DNA from: Streptacidiphilus carbonis
GTDB taxonomy: Bacteria > Actinomycetota > Actinomycetes > Streptomycetales > Streptomycetaceae
NCBI RefSeq assembly: GCF_000787775.1
Contig: NZ_BBPM01000025.1
Span: 42,949-106,948, forward strand
Reading direction: 5' to 3'
Length of the DNA: 64,000 nt
Below the pieces are notes generated by a model, which did not search any database, was not told the origin of the DNA, and saw only the letters and a program-made list of their open reading frames with translations. The first letter of the stretch is position 1. Each line of letters opens with the position of its first letter. This document shows, piece by piece, positions 42,930-50,482 of the stretch. A program made the position numbers and the translations under genes.

Positions 42930-42966
42930 CAGCCTGGTTCCTCACGTCGCGTGAGGGTCAAGCCGG
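42930..42966 (-). promoter_or_regulatory. ptipA-like MerR promoter of tipA
   Basis: On the minus strand the -35-like CTTGAC is followed by the inverted repeat CCTCACG-CGA-CGTGAGG (42940-42956), and then a region close to the known ptipA sequence. The dyad sits between -35 and -10, as MerR activators require. It differs from the S. lividans ptipA dyad, as I remember it, only in the central bases. Confidence 0.85.
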
Positions 42967-42990
42967 AGGGCCCGGAAGGGAATGGCGGCC

Positions 42991-43749
42991 TCAGGAGGCG
43001 TGCAGCAGCGGGCGGTCGCGGTACTTGAGCATCTTGTCGAAGGAGACCACGGCGCCGCTGCGGGGGTGGTTCCGGAACTGCACGTGGTCCATCAGTGCCC
43101 GGATCAGGAACAGCCCGCGGCCGTTCTCCGCGCAGAGGTCCGGGAGTTCGTGGCCCGCCTCGGCGAAGGCCGCCATGTCCGCGCCGAGGTCGACATCGGT
43201 GCCGAGGTCAAGGCCGAGGTCGAGCCCCAGGTCCAGCGGAAGCGACCGCATCCCCGCCGGTACCGCCACTGCTCGCGACCGCGGCCGTGTCGCCGTCCGA
43301 CGCCGTCCGCGGGTCCCGCGGGCCGGGGTGCAGGGACGGATCCGGGTCGTCGCCGAGGGCCGGGCGGACGAAGACTGAGCGGACGAAGGCGGGGCCGACG
43401 GAGACTGGGCCGACAGGGGCCGGGCCGGCGACGACTGGGCCGCAGCCCCGGGGGCGGGTGAGGCGCAGCCCGGGTCGGCCGAGAAGCCCGGTCCGGTGTC
43501 GGTGATCTCGACCCGCAGACAGCCGTCCTCGATGGTCGCGGTGACCTGGAACCCGCTGTCCTCTCCGGTGTCCGTCAGATGCGCGGCGTGCTCCACCGCG
43601 TTGGCGCAGGCTTCGGTCAGGGCGACGCCCACCTCGTGCGAGATGTCCGGATCGACGCCGGCCGAGGCCATGGTCCCCAACAGGATGCGTCGGGCGAGCG
43701 GGACGCTCGCCGGCTCACGCCGAAGGTGTAGAGACCACCAGATGTCCAC
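42991..43749 (-). CDS. HATPase_c_2 anti-sigma-type protein with low-complexity insertion
   Basis: A 252-residue protein from GTG 43749, six to seven bases after AGGAGGAG. The N-terminal part has the GHKL N box (GVALTEACANAVEHAAH) and G1 box (VEITDTGPGFS). The G2 half resumes only about 110 residues later with ENGRGLFLIRALMDHVQF. The insertion is Ser/Ala/Pro-rich (repeats of SSAQSSSARPS type), then Arg-rich, then LDLGLDLGLDLG. Normal family members are ~140 residues, so the ATP lid is hugely extended. Function as a serine kinase or anti-sigma factor is plausible but must tolerate this loop. It is divergent from a short non-coding stretch. Confidence 0.82.
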   Translation of the reverse strand: MDIWWSLHLRREPASVPLARRILLGTMASAGVDPDISHEVGVALTEACANAVEHAAHLTDTGEDSGFQVTATIEDGCLRVEITDTGPGFSADPGCASPAPGAAAQSSPARPLSAQSPSAPPSSAQSSSARPSATTRIRPCTPARGTRGRRRTATRPRSRAVAVPAGMRSLPLDLGLDLGLDLGTDVDLGADMAAFAEAGHELPDLCAENGRGLFLIRALMDHVQFRNHPRSGAVVSFDKMLKYRDRPLLHAS

Positions 43750-44003
43750 GGCAGGCTCCTCCTGGCTGCGGCTCCACATACCACTACCTATAACCGACCG
43801 TCAGGGGAATCAATCGTCACGACGGAAACTTGTCACACCCTTGGCGGACGCACAGGAGTGGAACAGGTACGCGACAGCACCCCGGGGTGTGTCCTGCGGG
43901 AGTGTGCGCGGGGCGCGCGCTCCAGCGCCGCACGGCGTCCGGGGCGGGTTCCCGGCACCCAGGCGCGGGCGCTCCCAGGCTCGGTGAGACACTGGCCGAC
44001 GTC

Positions 44004-44921
44004 ATGTCTGTGTCCCCAGCCGCCCCGGCAGCCACGCCGGGCCGCGCCGCCGCACTGGACCTCCGCATGCTGAGGGCACTGCCCTTCGCGGTGGTCTGCG
44101 TCGTCGTGTCCGCGTTCGGGCACTGCCTGGCCGGCGGCGGACCGATCCCGGTGGCCGCGCTGCTGCTCGGAGGCCTCGCCGTCTGGGCGGTCGCGGTGGC
44201 GCTGGCCGGACGGGAGCGCCGACTGCCGTCGATCGCCGGTGCACTCGCGGTCGGCCAGATCGGTCTGCACCTGCTGTTCCACCAGACGGCCATGGGCTCG
44301 ATGGGTTCCATGGGAAGCATGGCTGGGATGTCAGGCATGTCTGGCATGAGCAGCATGGATGGCATAGCAGGTATGAGTGGGATGGCCGGGATGACCGGCT
44401 CGACCGCAGGTACCGGCAGCAGCCTCGCCGCCCTCGCCGCCAAGCTGCTCTGCAACCCGGCGGGCACGCCCGCCACCGCACTGCCGCGCGGCACCACCGC
44501 CGCCCAGTTGGTCGCCCAGGCCGGGCTCGACCCGCACCTGGTCATCGGCGGCGCCCCGCACCTGGCGCCCTTCTGGACCGACAGCGGCCTGCTCGGCCTC
44601 ACCCCGCTGATGCTGCTGGGCCACCTCCTGGCCGCGCTCACCGCCGGTTGGTGGCTGAGCCGGGGCGAGGCGGCGCTCTGGCGGCTGCTGCGGCTCACCG
44701 CCCAGGTCACCGAGGTGCTCGCGCAGAGCTGGACCGCACCGCTGCGCACCCTGCTCGCCCTGGCCGCCGCACTGCTGCGCGGCCGGCTCGGCAGCCTCGA
44801 CCGGGGCGTCACGGCGCTCCGCCGCGGCCACGGCCGGGAACCCCGGCAACGGGCCCGCGGTGCGCTGCTGCGGCATCAGGTCGTCCGGCGCGGGCCCCCG
44901 CTGCGGGCCCTCCCGGCCTGA
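44004..44921 (+). CDS. Integral membrane protein with Met-rich loop, probable copper-related
   Basis: A 305-residue membrane protein with about five hydrophobic helices (LPFAVVCVVVSAFGHCLAGG, VAALLLGGLAVWAVAVALA, LTPLMLLGHLLAALTAGWWL). Between helices 3 and 4 lies a striking Met/Ser/Gly loop (repeats of GMSGM and GSMGSM, about 12 Met in 40 residues). It precedes YcnI, SCO, PCu(A)C, CopCD and a DyP peroxidase. Met-rich extracytoplasmic loops bind Cu(I), so a copper-sensing or copper-delivery role is inferred from this loop and the neighbours. No named family is recognised with certainty. Confidence 0.75.
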   Translation: MSVSPAAPAATPGRAAALDLRMLRALPFAVVCVVVSAFGHCLAGGGPIPVAALLLGGLAVWAVAVALAGRERRLPSIAGALAVGQIGLHLLFHQTAMGSMGSMGSMAGMSGMSGMSSMDGIAGMSGMAGMTGSTAGTGSSLAALAAKLLCNPAGTPATALPRGTTAAQLVAQAGLDPHLVIGGAPHLAPFWTDSGLLGLTPLMLLGHLLAALTAGWWLSRGEAALWRLLRLTAQVTEVLAQSWTAPLRTLLALAAALLRGRLGSLDRGVTALRRGHGREPRQRARGALLRHQVVRRGPPLRALPA

Positions 44922-45023
44922 CCCGGTCCCGACGCGCCCCGAGGCACCCCTCCGGCGGTACGGGCAGGGCAGGTCGGCCATGCCTTCCTGCCCCCGTCCC
45001 TCCTGCAATGGAGAGTTGCCACC

Positions 45024-45779
45024 ATGCGTTCCTTCCTGTCGTCCCCCCCACGCACGGCGCTGCGCAGCCGCGCCGCCACCGTCACCGGCCTGGCCGCGGC
45101 AACACTGCTGCTGATCGCCGGGCCCGCCTCGGCGCACGTCACGGTCAACCCCGGCAGCGCCGCCAAGGGCAGCTACACCGAGGTGAACGTCCGCGTCCCC
45201 AACGAGGAGACCGGCGCCGACACCACGAAGATCGAGTTCTATCTGCCGACCGACCACCCGATCGCCTCCGTCTCCACGGAGAACGTCCCCGGCTGGACCG
45301 CCACCGTGCAGAAGACCAAGCTCAGCAAGCCGATCACGACCGACGACGGGCAGATCACCGAGGCCGTCTCGGAGATCACCTGGTCCGGCGGCACGATCAA
45401 GCCCGGCCAGTTCCAGGACTTCGCGCTGTCGCTGGGCCCGCTGCCCACCGACACCGACTCGCTCACCTTCAAGGCGCTGCAGACCTACAGCGACGGCTCG
45501 GTCGTCCGCTGGATCCAGCCGACCGTCGCGGGCCAGGCTGAGCCGGCCAACCCGGCCCCGGTGCTCCGGCTGACCGCCGCGACCGCCTCCGCCAGTACTG
45601 ACAGCGCCTCCGCCTCGGCGCGGCCGACCGTCACCACCACCACCGCTTCCGGCTCGTCCGGCAGCGACACCACCGCCCGGGTGCTGGCCGGCGTCGGCCT
45701 GGTCGTCGGCCTGCTCGGCGTCGGCTTCGGCTTCCTCGGCTGGCGCCGCGGCGGCACCGGCGGCAGGTCCGCCGGGTAG
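45024..45779 (+). CDS. ycnI: YcnI family copper-binding membrane protein (DUF1775)
   Basis: A 251-residue exported protein. The signal peptide ends at GPASA so the mature chain begins with His (HVTVNP). This N-terminal His, together with Trp in NVPGWTA, forms the copper-binding site described for Bacillus YcnI. The beta-sandwich runs to about residue 180, followed by a Ser/Thr/Ala linker and a C-terminal anchor (VLAGVGLVVGLLGVGFGFLG) with Arg after it. It belongs to the extracytoplasmic copper cluster. A strong hairpin separates it from the SCO gene. Confidence 0.93.
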   Translation: MRSFLSSPPRTALRSRAATVTGLAAATLLLIAGPASAHVTVNPGSAAKGSYTEVNVRVPNEETGADTTKIEFYLPTDHPIASVSTENVPGWTATVQKTKLSKPITTDDGQITEAVSEITWSGGTIKPGQFQDFALSLGPLPTDTDSLTFKALQTYSDGSVVRWIQPTVAGQAEPANPAPVLRLTAATASASTDSASASARPTVTTTTASGSSGSDTTARVLAGVGLVVGLLGVGFGFLGWRRGGTGGRSAG

Positions 45780-45790
45780 TCAGCGGTCGC

Positions 45791-45832
45791 GCGGGGGTGG
45801 GGCCCGGGACCCGAGGGCCCCACCCCACCCGC
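45791..45832 (+). terminator. GC-rich hairpin between ycnI and sco genes
   Basis: GCGGGGGTGGGGCCC pairs with GGGCCCCACCCCACCCGC across a ~9-base loop. It lies 12 bp after ycnI and about 70 bp before the SCO gene. It may terminate the first transcript or set the ratio of the two halves of the copper cluster. Confidence 0.65.
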
Positions 45833-45901
45833 GCCACCGGCAACACGTCGTCCTCAGACCGCAGCCTGACCACCAGCCACGTAGTACGAATGGACCCCCA
45901 G

Positions 45902-46579
45902 ATGTCGCACCTCAGCCGCCGCTCCCTGCTCACCGGTGCCGTCGCCGCCTCCGCCGGCCTGCTGCTCGCCGCCTGCGGCAGTTCCTCCGGCTCGTCCGGC
46001 TCCTCCTCCGGCGGCAACGCCGGTGCCGTGACCCAGCTGAACGGCCAGGGCAGCAGCTCCGCCTATCAGGGCGTCAGCCTGGGCCGCAGCTTCGACAAGC
46101 CCAGCGCCACCCTCACCGACACCAGTGGCAAGCCCTTCGACATCGCCAAGCAGACCGCCGGCAAGGCCGTACTGCTCTACTTCGGATACACCCACTGCCC
46201 CGACGTCTGCCCGACCACCATCGGCGACATCGCGGTTGCGATCTCCAAGCTGCCCAAGGCCCAGCAGAAGTCGGTCGAGGTGGTGTTCGTGACCACCGAT
46301 CCGGCCAGGGACACCCCGGCCACCCTGCGCAGCTGGCTGAACTCCTTCAACAGCGGCTTCATCGGGCTGACCGGCGACATCAACACCATCATCGCGGCCG
46401 CCAAGTCGGTCGGCGTTGCGGTGGAGGCCCCCGCCAAGGGCCAGGAGCCGGTGCACGGCGCCCAGGTGCTGGCGTACGCGCCGACCGACGACAAGGCGCA
46501 CATCCTCTACACCAGCGGCACCACCTCGGCGACCTACCTGCACGACCTGCCGCTGCTGATCAAGGGCGTGACGGCATGA
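45902..46579 (+). CDS. sco: SCO1/SenC family copper chaperone lipoprotein
   Basis: A 225-residue lipoprotein. Arg-rich start (HLSRRSLLTG), lipobox LLAAC and a Ser/Gly linker precede the thioredoxin-like SCO domain. Copper ligands are the two Cys in YTHCPDVCPTT and the distal His in PVHGAQV. SCO proteins deliver copper to the CuA site of cytochrome c oxidase. In S. lividans, Sco also supports copper-dependent development. ATG 45902 is chosen because it gives a compact signal peptide; ATG 45890 in frame is possible. The stop overlaps the PCu(A)C start. Confidence 0.94.
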   Translation: MSHLSRRSLLTGAVAASAGLLLAACGSSSGSSGSSSGGNAGAVTQLNGQGSSSAYQGVSLGRSFDKPSATLTDTSGKPFDIAKQTAGKAVLLYFGYTHCPDVCPTTIGDIAVAISKLPKAQQKSVEVVFVTTDPARDTPATLRSWLNSFNSGFIGLTGDINTIIAAAKSVGVAVEAPAKGQEPVHGAQVLAYAPTDDKAHILYTSGTTSATYLHDLPLLIKGVTA

Positions 46580-47091
46580 GGCTGCCCAGGACCGCGCTGG
46601 CCGGCGCCGCGGGTGCGGCGGTGCTCGCGGGCAGCCTCGCACTGACCGCCTGCGGCGGTTCCGGCTCCGCCGCCGGCACGTCCGCGGCAGCCTCGCCCGC
46701 GAGCATCAGCGTCAGCAACGCCTACATACCGCTGTCCGCCACCCCCGACATGGCCGTCGCCTACTTCGACATCAGCAACACCGGCGGCAGCGCCGACCGG
46801 CTGACCGGAGTCAGCAGCCCCTCGGTGCAGAGCGCGGCGCTGAACCGGTCGACCGAGACGTCCATGGAGCAGATCGACGGCGTGGACGTGCCCGCCCACG
46901 GCAGCACCCAACTGGCCAGGGGCGGTACGCATGTGATGCTGATGGGCCTCAAGCCGGCGCCGAAGCTGGGTCAGCACGTCCAGCTGCGGCTGTCGTTCCA
47001 GCACTCGGGCACGGTCACCGTCGAGGCCACCGTGCAGCCGCTTACCTACCAGCCCAGCTCCGCCCCCACCCCCGCGTCTTCGACGAAGTGA
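46576..47091 (+). CDS. ecuC: PCu(A)C family extracytoplasmic copper chaperone, modified site
   Basis: A 171-residue lipoprotein (LALTACGG lipobox) with the PCu(A)C fold: AYFDISNTGGSADRLTGVSS, VPAHGSTQLARGGTHVMLMG. The family copper site is H(M)x10Mx21HxM. Here the Mx21HxM part is intact (Met in SMEQIDG to HVM). The first ligand position is Ser/Ala (QSAALNRS) instead of His, so copper affinity may be altered. It corresponds to ECuC in the S. lividans sco cluster, which passes Cu(I) to Sco. It overlaps both neighbours (ATGA and GTGA). Confidence 0.88.
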   Translation: MRLPRTALAGAAGAAVLAGSLALTACGGSGSAAGTSAAASPASISVSNAYIPLSATPDMAVAYFDISNTGGSADRLTGVSSPSVQSAALNRSTETSMEQIDGVDVPAHGSTQLARGGTHVMLMGLKPAPKLGQHVQLRLSFQHSGTVTVEATVQPLTYQPSSAPTPASSTK

Positions 47092-49076
47092 CGGCCATGG
47101 CCCTGCAGACTGCCCCCCGTACCCGAGTCGCCGCCCTGGTCTCCCTGCTCGGGCTGCTGCTCGCGCTGATGCTCGCGGGCGCGAGCGGCGCCTCCGCGCA
47201 CGCCGCGCTGCTGTCCAGCGACCCGGCCGAGAACGCCGTGGTGCAGACCGCTCCGACCCAGGTCGTGCTGCACTTCAGCGAGCAGGTCACGCTGGCCGCC
47301 GACGACATGCGGGTGTTCGACCCCAGCGGCAAGCGGGTGGACAGCGGCTCGACCGGCCACAACGGCAGCGACACCACCACCGCGAGGGTCGCTCTCGTCC
47401 CCGGCCTGGCCCAGGGCACCTACACGGTGGCCTGGCGCGCGATCTCCGCCGACACCCACCCCGTCTCGGGCGCCTTCACCTTCTCCTACGGGCACACCTC
47501 CAGCACCACCCCGGTCGCCGGCGAGCAGCCGGTCACGGGCACCACCCTGGTCGGCGCCCTCTACGGGGGCTCGCGCACGCTGCAGTACGGCGCGTTCGCG
47601 CTGCTGGTCGGCTCGGTGGCACTGGTGCTGCTGTGCTGGCCCGCGGGGGTGCGGCGGCGCTCGGTGCAGCGGTTGATGCTGGCCGGCTGGGCGGGGCTGC
47701 TGCTGGCCACGGTCACGGAGCTGCTGCTGCGCGGGCCGTACGAGGCGGCGAGCGGGATCGGCCGGGCGGTGGACCTGACGGTGATTCAACACACCCTCGG
47801 CGAGCACCTGGGCACCATGCTGGTGGTACGGATGCTGCTGCTGGCGGCGGCGGGCGTGTTCCTGTCGATGCTGGGCGGCCAGAACGGCGTCGGCCAGCCG
47901 GACGGAGACGCGTCCGGAGAGCCGTCCGACGAACCGTCGGACAATCCCCCGGACGAACCGTCGGACGGACCGAACGAAGAACCGGACCCCCGCGCCGAGG
48001 CCAGGCTGCGGGCCACCCTCGGCGTCGCGGGCGCGGTCATCGCGATTGCCCTGGCCTGCACCTGGGCACTGGCGGACCACGCCTCGGTCGGCATCCAGGT
48101 CCCCCTCGCCGTCCCGCTGGACGTGGTGCACATCCTGGCCATGGCGCTCTGGCTCGGCGGCCTGGCCACCGTGCTGGTGGGGCTGCGGACCCCGGCTGCC
48201 GAAGGAGGCATCGGCGTCGCGCAGGTACGGCGCTTCTCCACGGTGGCCATGTGCTCCGTCTCGGCGCTGGTCGCCACCGGCGTCTACCAGGCCTGGCGCG
48301 GCCTGGGCAGCTGGGGCGCGCTGGTCTCGACGACCTACGGCCGACTGCTGCTGGTGAAGGTCGGAGCGGTGGTGGTGATCCTCGCCGCGGCGTGGATGTC
48401 CCGGCGCTGGACCGCACTGCTCGCCGGCGAGCCGGAGCCCGCGGCCGAACCCATGGTGCAGGCCGCCGTGGAGGACGGCTCCGTCGATCCCGACCCGGTG
48501 CGCCGGGCCCAGCTGGAACGCCAGAGCGCAGCCCGCCGTACGGCGACCGCGCAGCGGGTCCGCGAGGCCAGCCCGGCGCGCGGGATGCTGCTGCGCTCCG
48601 TCCTGCTGGAGGTCACCTTCGCCGTCATCGTGCTGATCGTCACCACCCTGCTCACCAACGCCCCGCCCGGACGCTCCGTCACCGCACAGTCCCAGGCCGC
48701 CGGACAGGTCAAGCGGATCACCAGCGGACCGGCCGACCTCACCCTGCCGTTCGACACCGGCGGCCCCGGGGCCAACGCCAAGGGCAAGGTCAGCATCGAG
48801 GTCGACCCGGCCCGGGTGGGCACCAATGTGCTGCACGCCTATATCTACGACAGCAGCGGCAAGCCGGTGGACGAGCCCGAGGTGGACGTCACCCTCACCC
48901 TCCCCGCGAAGAGCCTCGGCCCGCTGCCGGTGAAGCTGTCCAAGCTCGACATCGGCCACTGGGCCGCCTCCGGTCTGCAACTGCCGATGGCCGGCAGCTG
49001 GCAGCTGGCGGTGAGCGTCCGCTCGGACGCCATCGACGAGACGACCGTGACCGCGACCATGAACGTGAGCAACTGA
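47088..49076 (+). CDS. copCD: CopC-CopD fusion copper resistance/transport protein
   Basis: A 662-residue protein. The signal peptide ends ASGASA, exposing His as the first mature residue (HAALLSSDPAENA), the classic CopC copper-brace His. The CopC domain runs to about residue 130 (VVLHFSEQV, WRAISADTHPVSGAF). CopD follows with about eight transmembrane helices, an acidic Pro-rich loop (EPSDEPSDNPPDEPSDGP) and VDLTVIQHTLGEHLGTML. A soluble C-terminal beta domain of ~120 residues completes it, similar to YtkA/FixH-like modules. It is thought to move copper across or into the membrane. Start GTG 47088 overlaps the previous stop; ATG 47097 is an alternative. Confidence 0.93.
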   Translation: MTAMALQTAPRTRVAALVSLLGLLLALMLAGASGASAHAALLSSDPAENAVVQTAPTQVVLHFSEQVTLAADDMRVFDPSGKRVDSGSTGHNGSDTTTARVALVPGLAQGTYTVAWRAISADTHPVSGAFTFSYGHTSSTTPVAGEQPVTGTTLVGALYGGSRTLQYGAFALLVGSVALVLLCWPAGVRRRSVQRLMLAGWAGLLLATVTELLLRGPYEAASGIGRAVDLTVIQHTLGEHLGTMLVVRMLLLAAAGVFLSMLGGQNGVGQPDGDASGEPSDEPSDNPPDEPSDGPNEEPDPRAEARLRATLGVAGAVIAIALACTWALADHASVGIQVPLAVPLDVVHILAMALWLGGLATVLVGLRTPAAEGGIGVAQVRRFSTVAMCSVSALVATGVYQAWRGLGSWGALVSTTYGRLLLVKVGAVVVILAAAWMSRRWTALLAGEPEPAAEPMVQAAVEDGSVDPDPVRRAQLERQSAARRTATAQRVREASPARGMLLRSVLLEVTFAVIVLIVTTLLTNAPPGRSVTAQSQAAGQVKRITSGPADLTLPFDTGGPGANAKGKVSIEVDPARVGTNVLHAYIYDSSGKPVDEPEVDVTLTLPAKSLGPLPVKLSKLDIGHWAASGLQLPMAGSWQLAVSVRSDAIDETTVTATMNVSN

Positions 49077-49077
49077 G

Positions 49078-50349
49078 ATGCCCCACGACCCGAACGACGA
49101 GAACGACGAGAACACCCACGGGCTGTCCCGGCGGCGGCTGCTCACCGCCGCCGGGACGGCGGGCGCCGCGGGCCTGGCCGTCGGCGCCGGCGCGGGCTTC
49201 GGCGCGCACGCCCTGGCGGCCACACCGGCCGTCCGGGCGGCCACCGCCCTGACCGCCCTCGGGGCGGACCGGGTCCCCTTCCACGGCGCCCACCAGGCCG
49301 GGATCGTCCAGCCGATGCAGTCCCGGCTGGTCGCCACCGCCTTCGACCTCACCCCGGGCACGGCCAGGCCCGGCCTGGTCTCGCTGATGAAGCGCTGGTC
49401 CGCAGCGGCCGCGGCGATGGCCGAGGGCCGTACCCCGCCCGGCCTGGCCGACGACGACGTGGCCCTGGACGCGGGGCCGTCCTCACTGACCGTCACCTTC
49501 GGTTTCGGGGCCTCCGTCTTCCCCAAGATCTCCGCCACCGCCCCGGCCGCGCTCGCGGCGCTGCCCGCCTTCCCCGAGGACGCCCTGGACCGCAGCCGCA
49601 GCGACGGCGACCTCTGGGTCCAGGTCTGCGCGGACGACGCCCTGGTCACCCATCACGCCATGCGCACCCTGCAGCGGCTGGCCGCCGGGGCCGCAACGGT
49701 CCGCTGGCAGATGAGCGGCTTCAGCCGCTCCCCCGGCGCGACCGCGCAGCCGCACACCGGACGCAATCTGATGGGGCAGATCGACGGCACCAACAACCCC
49801 AAGCCCACCGACGCCACCTTCGACGCCCGGATCTTCGTCCCGGCCAAGGGCGACCCGCAGTGGATGGCCGGCGGCAGCTACGCCGTGTTCCGGCGGATCA
49901 GGATGCTGCTGGACAGCTGGGACCAGCAGTCGACGGACCGTCAGGAGCGGGTCATCGGCCGCCGCAAGGGCTCCGGCGCCCCGCTGTCCGGCGGCACCGA
50001 GACCACCGCGGTCGACCTGGACAGGCAGAACGCCGACGGCTCACTGGCCGTCGCCGGCGACGCCCACATCCGGGTCGCCACCCCGGACGCCAACCAGGGC
50101 GCGGCCATGCTCCGCCGCGGCTACTCCTACCACGACGGCTTCCGCAGCGACGGCGCCCCCGACGCCGGCCTGCTCTTCACCGCCTTCCAGGCCGACCCCC
50201 TCACCGGCTTCGTCCCGGTCCAACGCAAACTCGCCCGCGGCGACGCCCTCTCCGTCTTCATCCGCCACGAATCCAGCGGCCTCTACGCCGTCCCGGGCGG
50301 TGTGCCCACCCCTGGGGGATATGTCGGCCAGGCCCTCCTGGAATCCTGA
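49078..50349 (+). CDS. dtpA: Tat-exported DyP-type heme peroxidase (DtpA/EfeB-like)
   Basis: A 423-residue dye-decolorising peroxidase. The twin-Arg signal is LSRRRLLTAAGTAG. The DyP GxxDG motif appears as MGQIDGTNNP (~233), the proximal heme His in GDAHIRVATP (~329), and the distal Arg region in MLRRGYSYHDG. In S. lividans the A-type DyP DtpA is encoded beside sco/ecuC and feeds copper-radical oxidase (GlxA) maturation. The starting ATG follows the copCD stop by one base, so it belongs to the same operon. Confidence 0.93.
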   Translation: MPHDPNDENDENTHGLSRRRLLTAAGTAGAAGLAVGAGAGFGAHALAATPAVRAATALTALGADRVPFHGAHQAGIVQPMQSRLVATAFDLTPGTARPGLVSLMKRWSAAAAAMAEGRTPPGLADDDVALDAGPSSLTVTFGFGASVFPKISATAPAALAALPAFPEDALDRSRSDGDLWVQVCADDALVTHHAMRTLQRLAAGAATVRWQMSGFSRSPGATAQPHTGRNLMGQIDGTNNPKPTDATFDARIFVPAKGDPQWMAGGSYAVFRRIRMLLDSWDQQSTDRQERVIGRRKGSGAPLSGGTETTAVDLDRQNADGSLAVAGDAHIRVATPDANQGAAMLRRGYSYHDGFRSDGAPDAGLLFTAFQADPLTGFVPVQRKLARGDALSVFIRHESSGLYAVPGGVPTPGGYVGQALLES

Positions 50350-50482
50350 TCAAACGCACCGTCCCCCCTTGACCTGGTCCCATTCCCACGCGCTACGCTC
50401 AGCGCCCACACAGGACTCACACGAATCACCGGCCAGGGTGAGCAGCGCGGCACTCGCGCCCCCGGGCCCGGGGGGACTCCGC

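Noticed and set aside
43380-43450. A CRISPR-like or VNTR array in the repeats of the HATPase gene insertion
   Set aside because: The repeats are degenerate, have no regular spacers and are in frame with a coding low-complexity loop.
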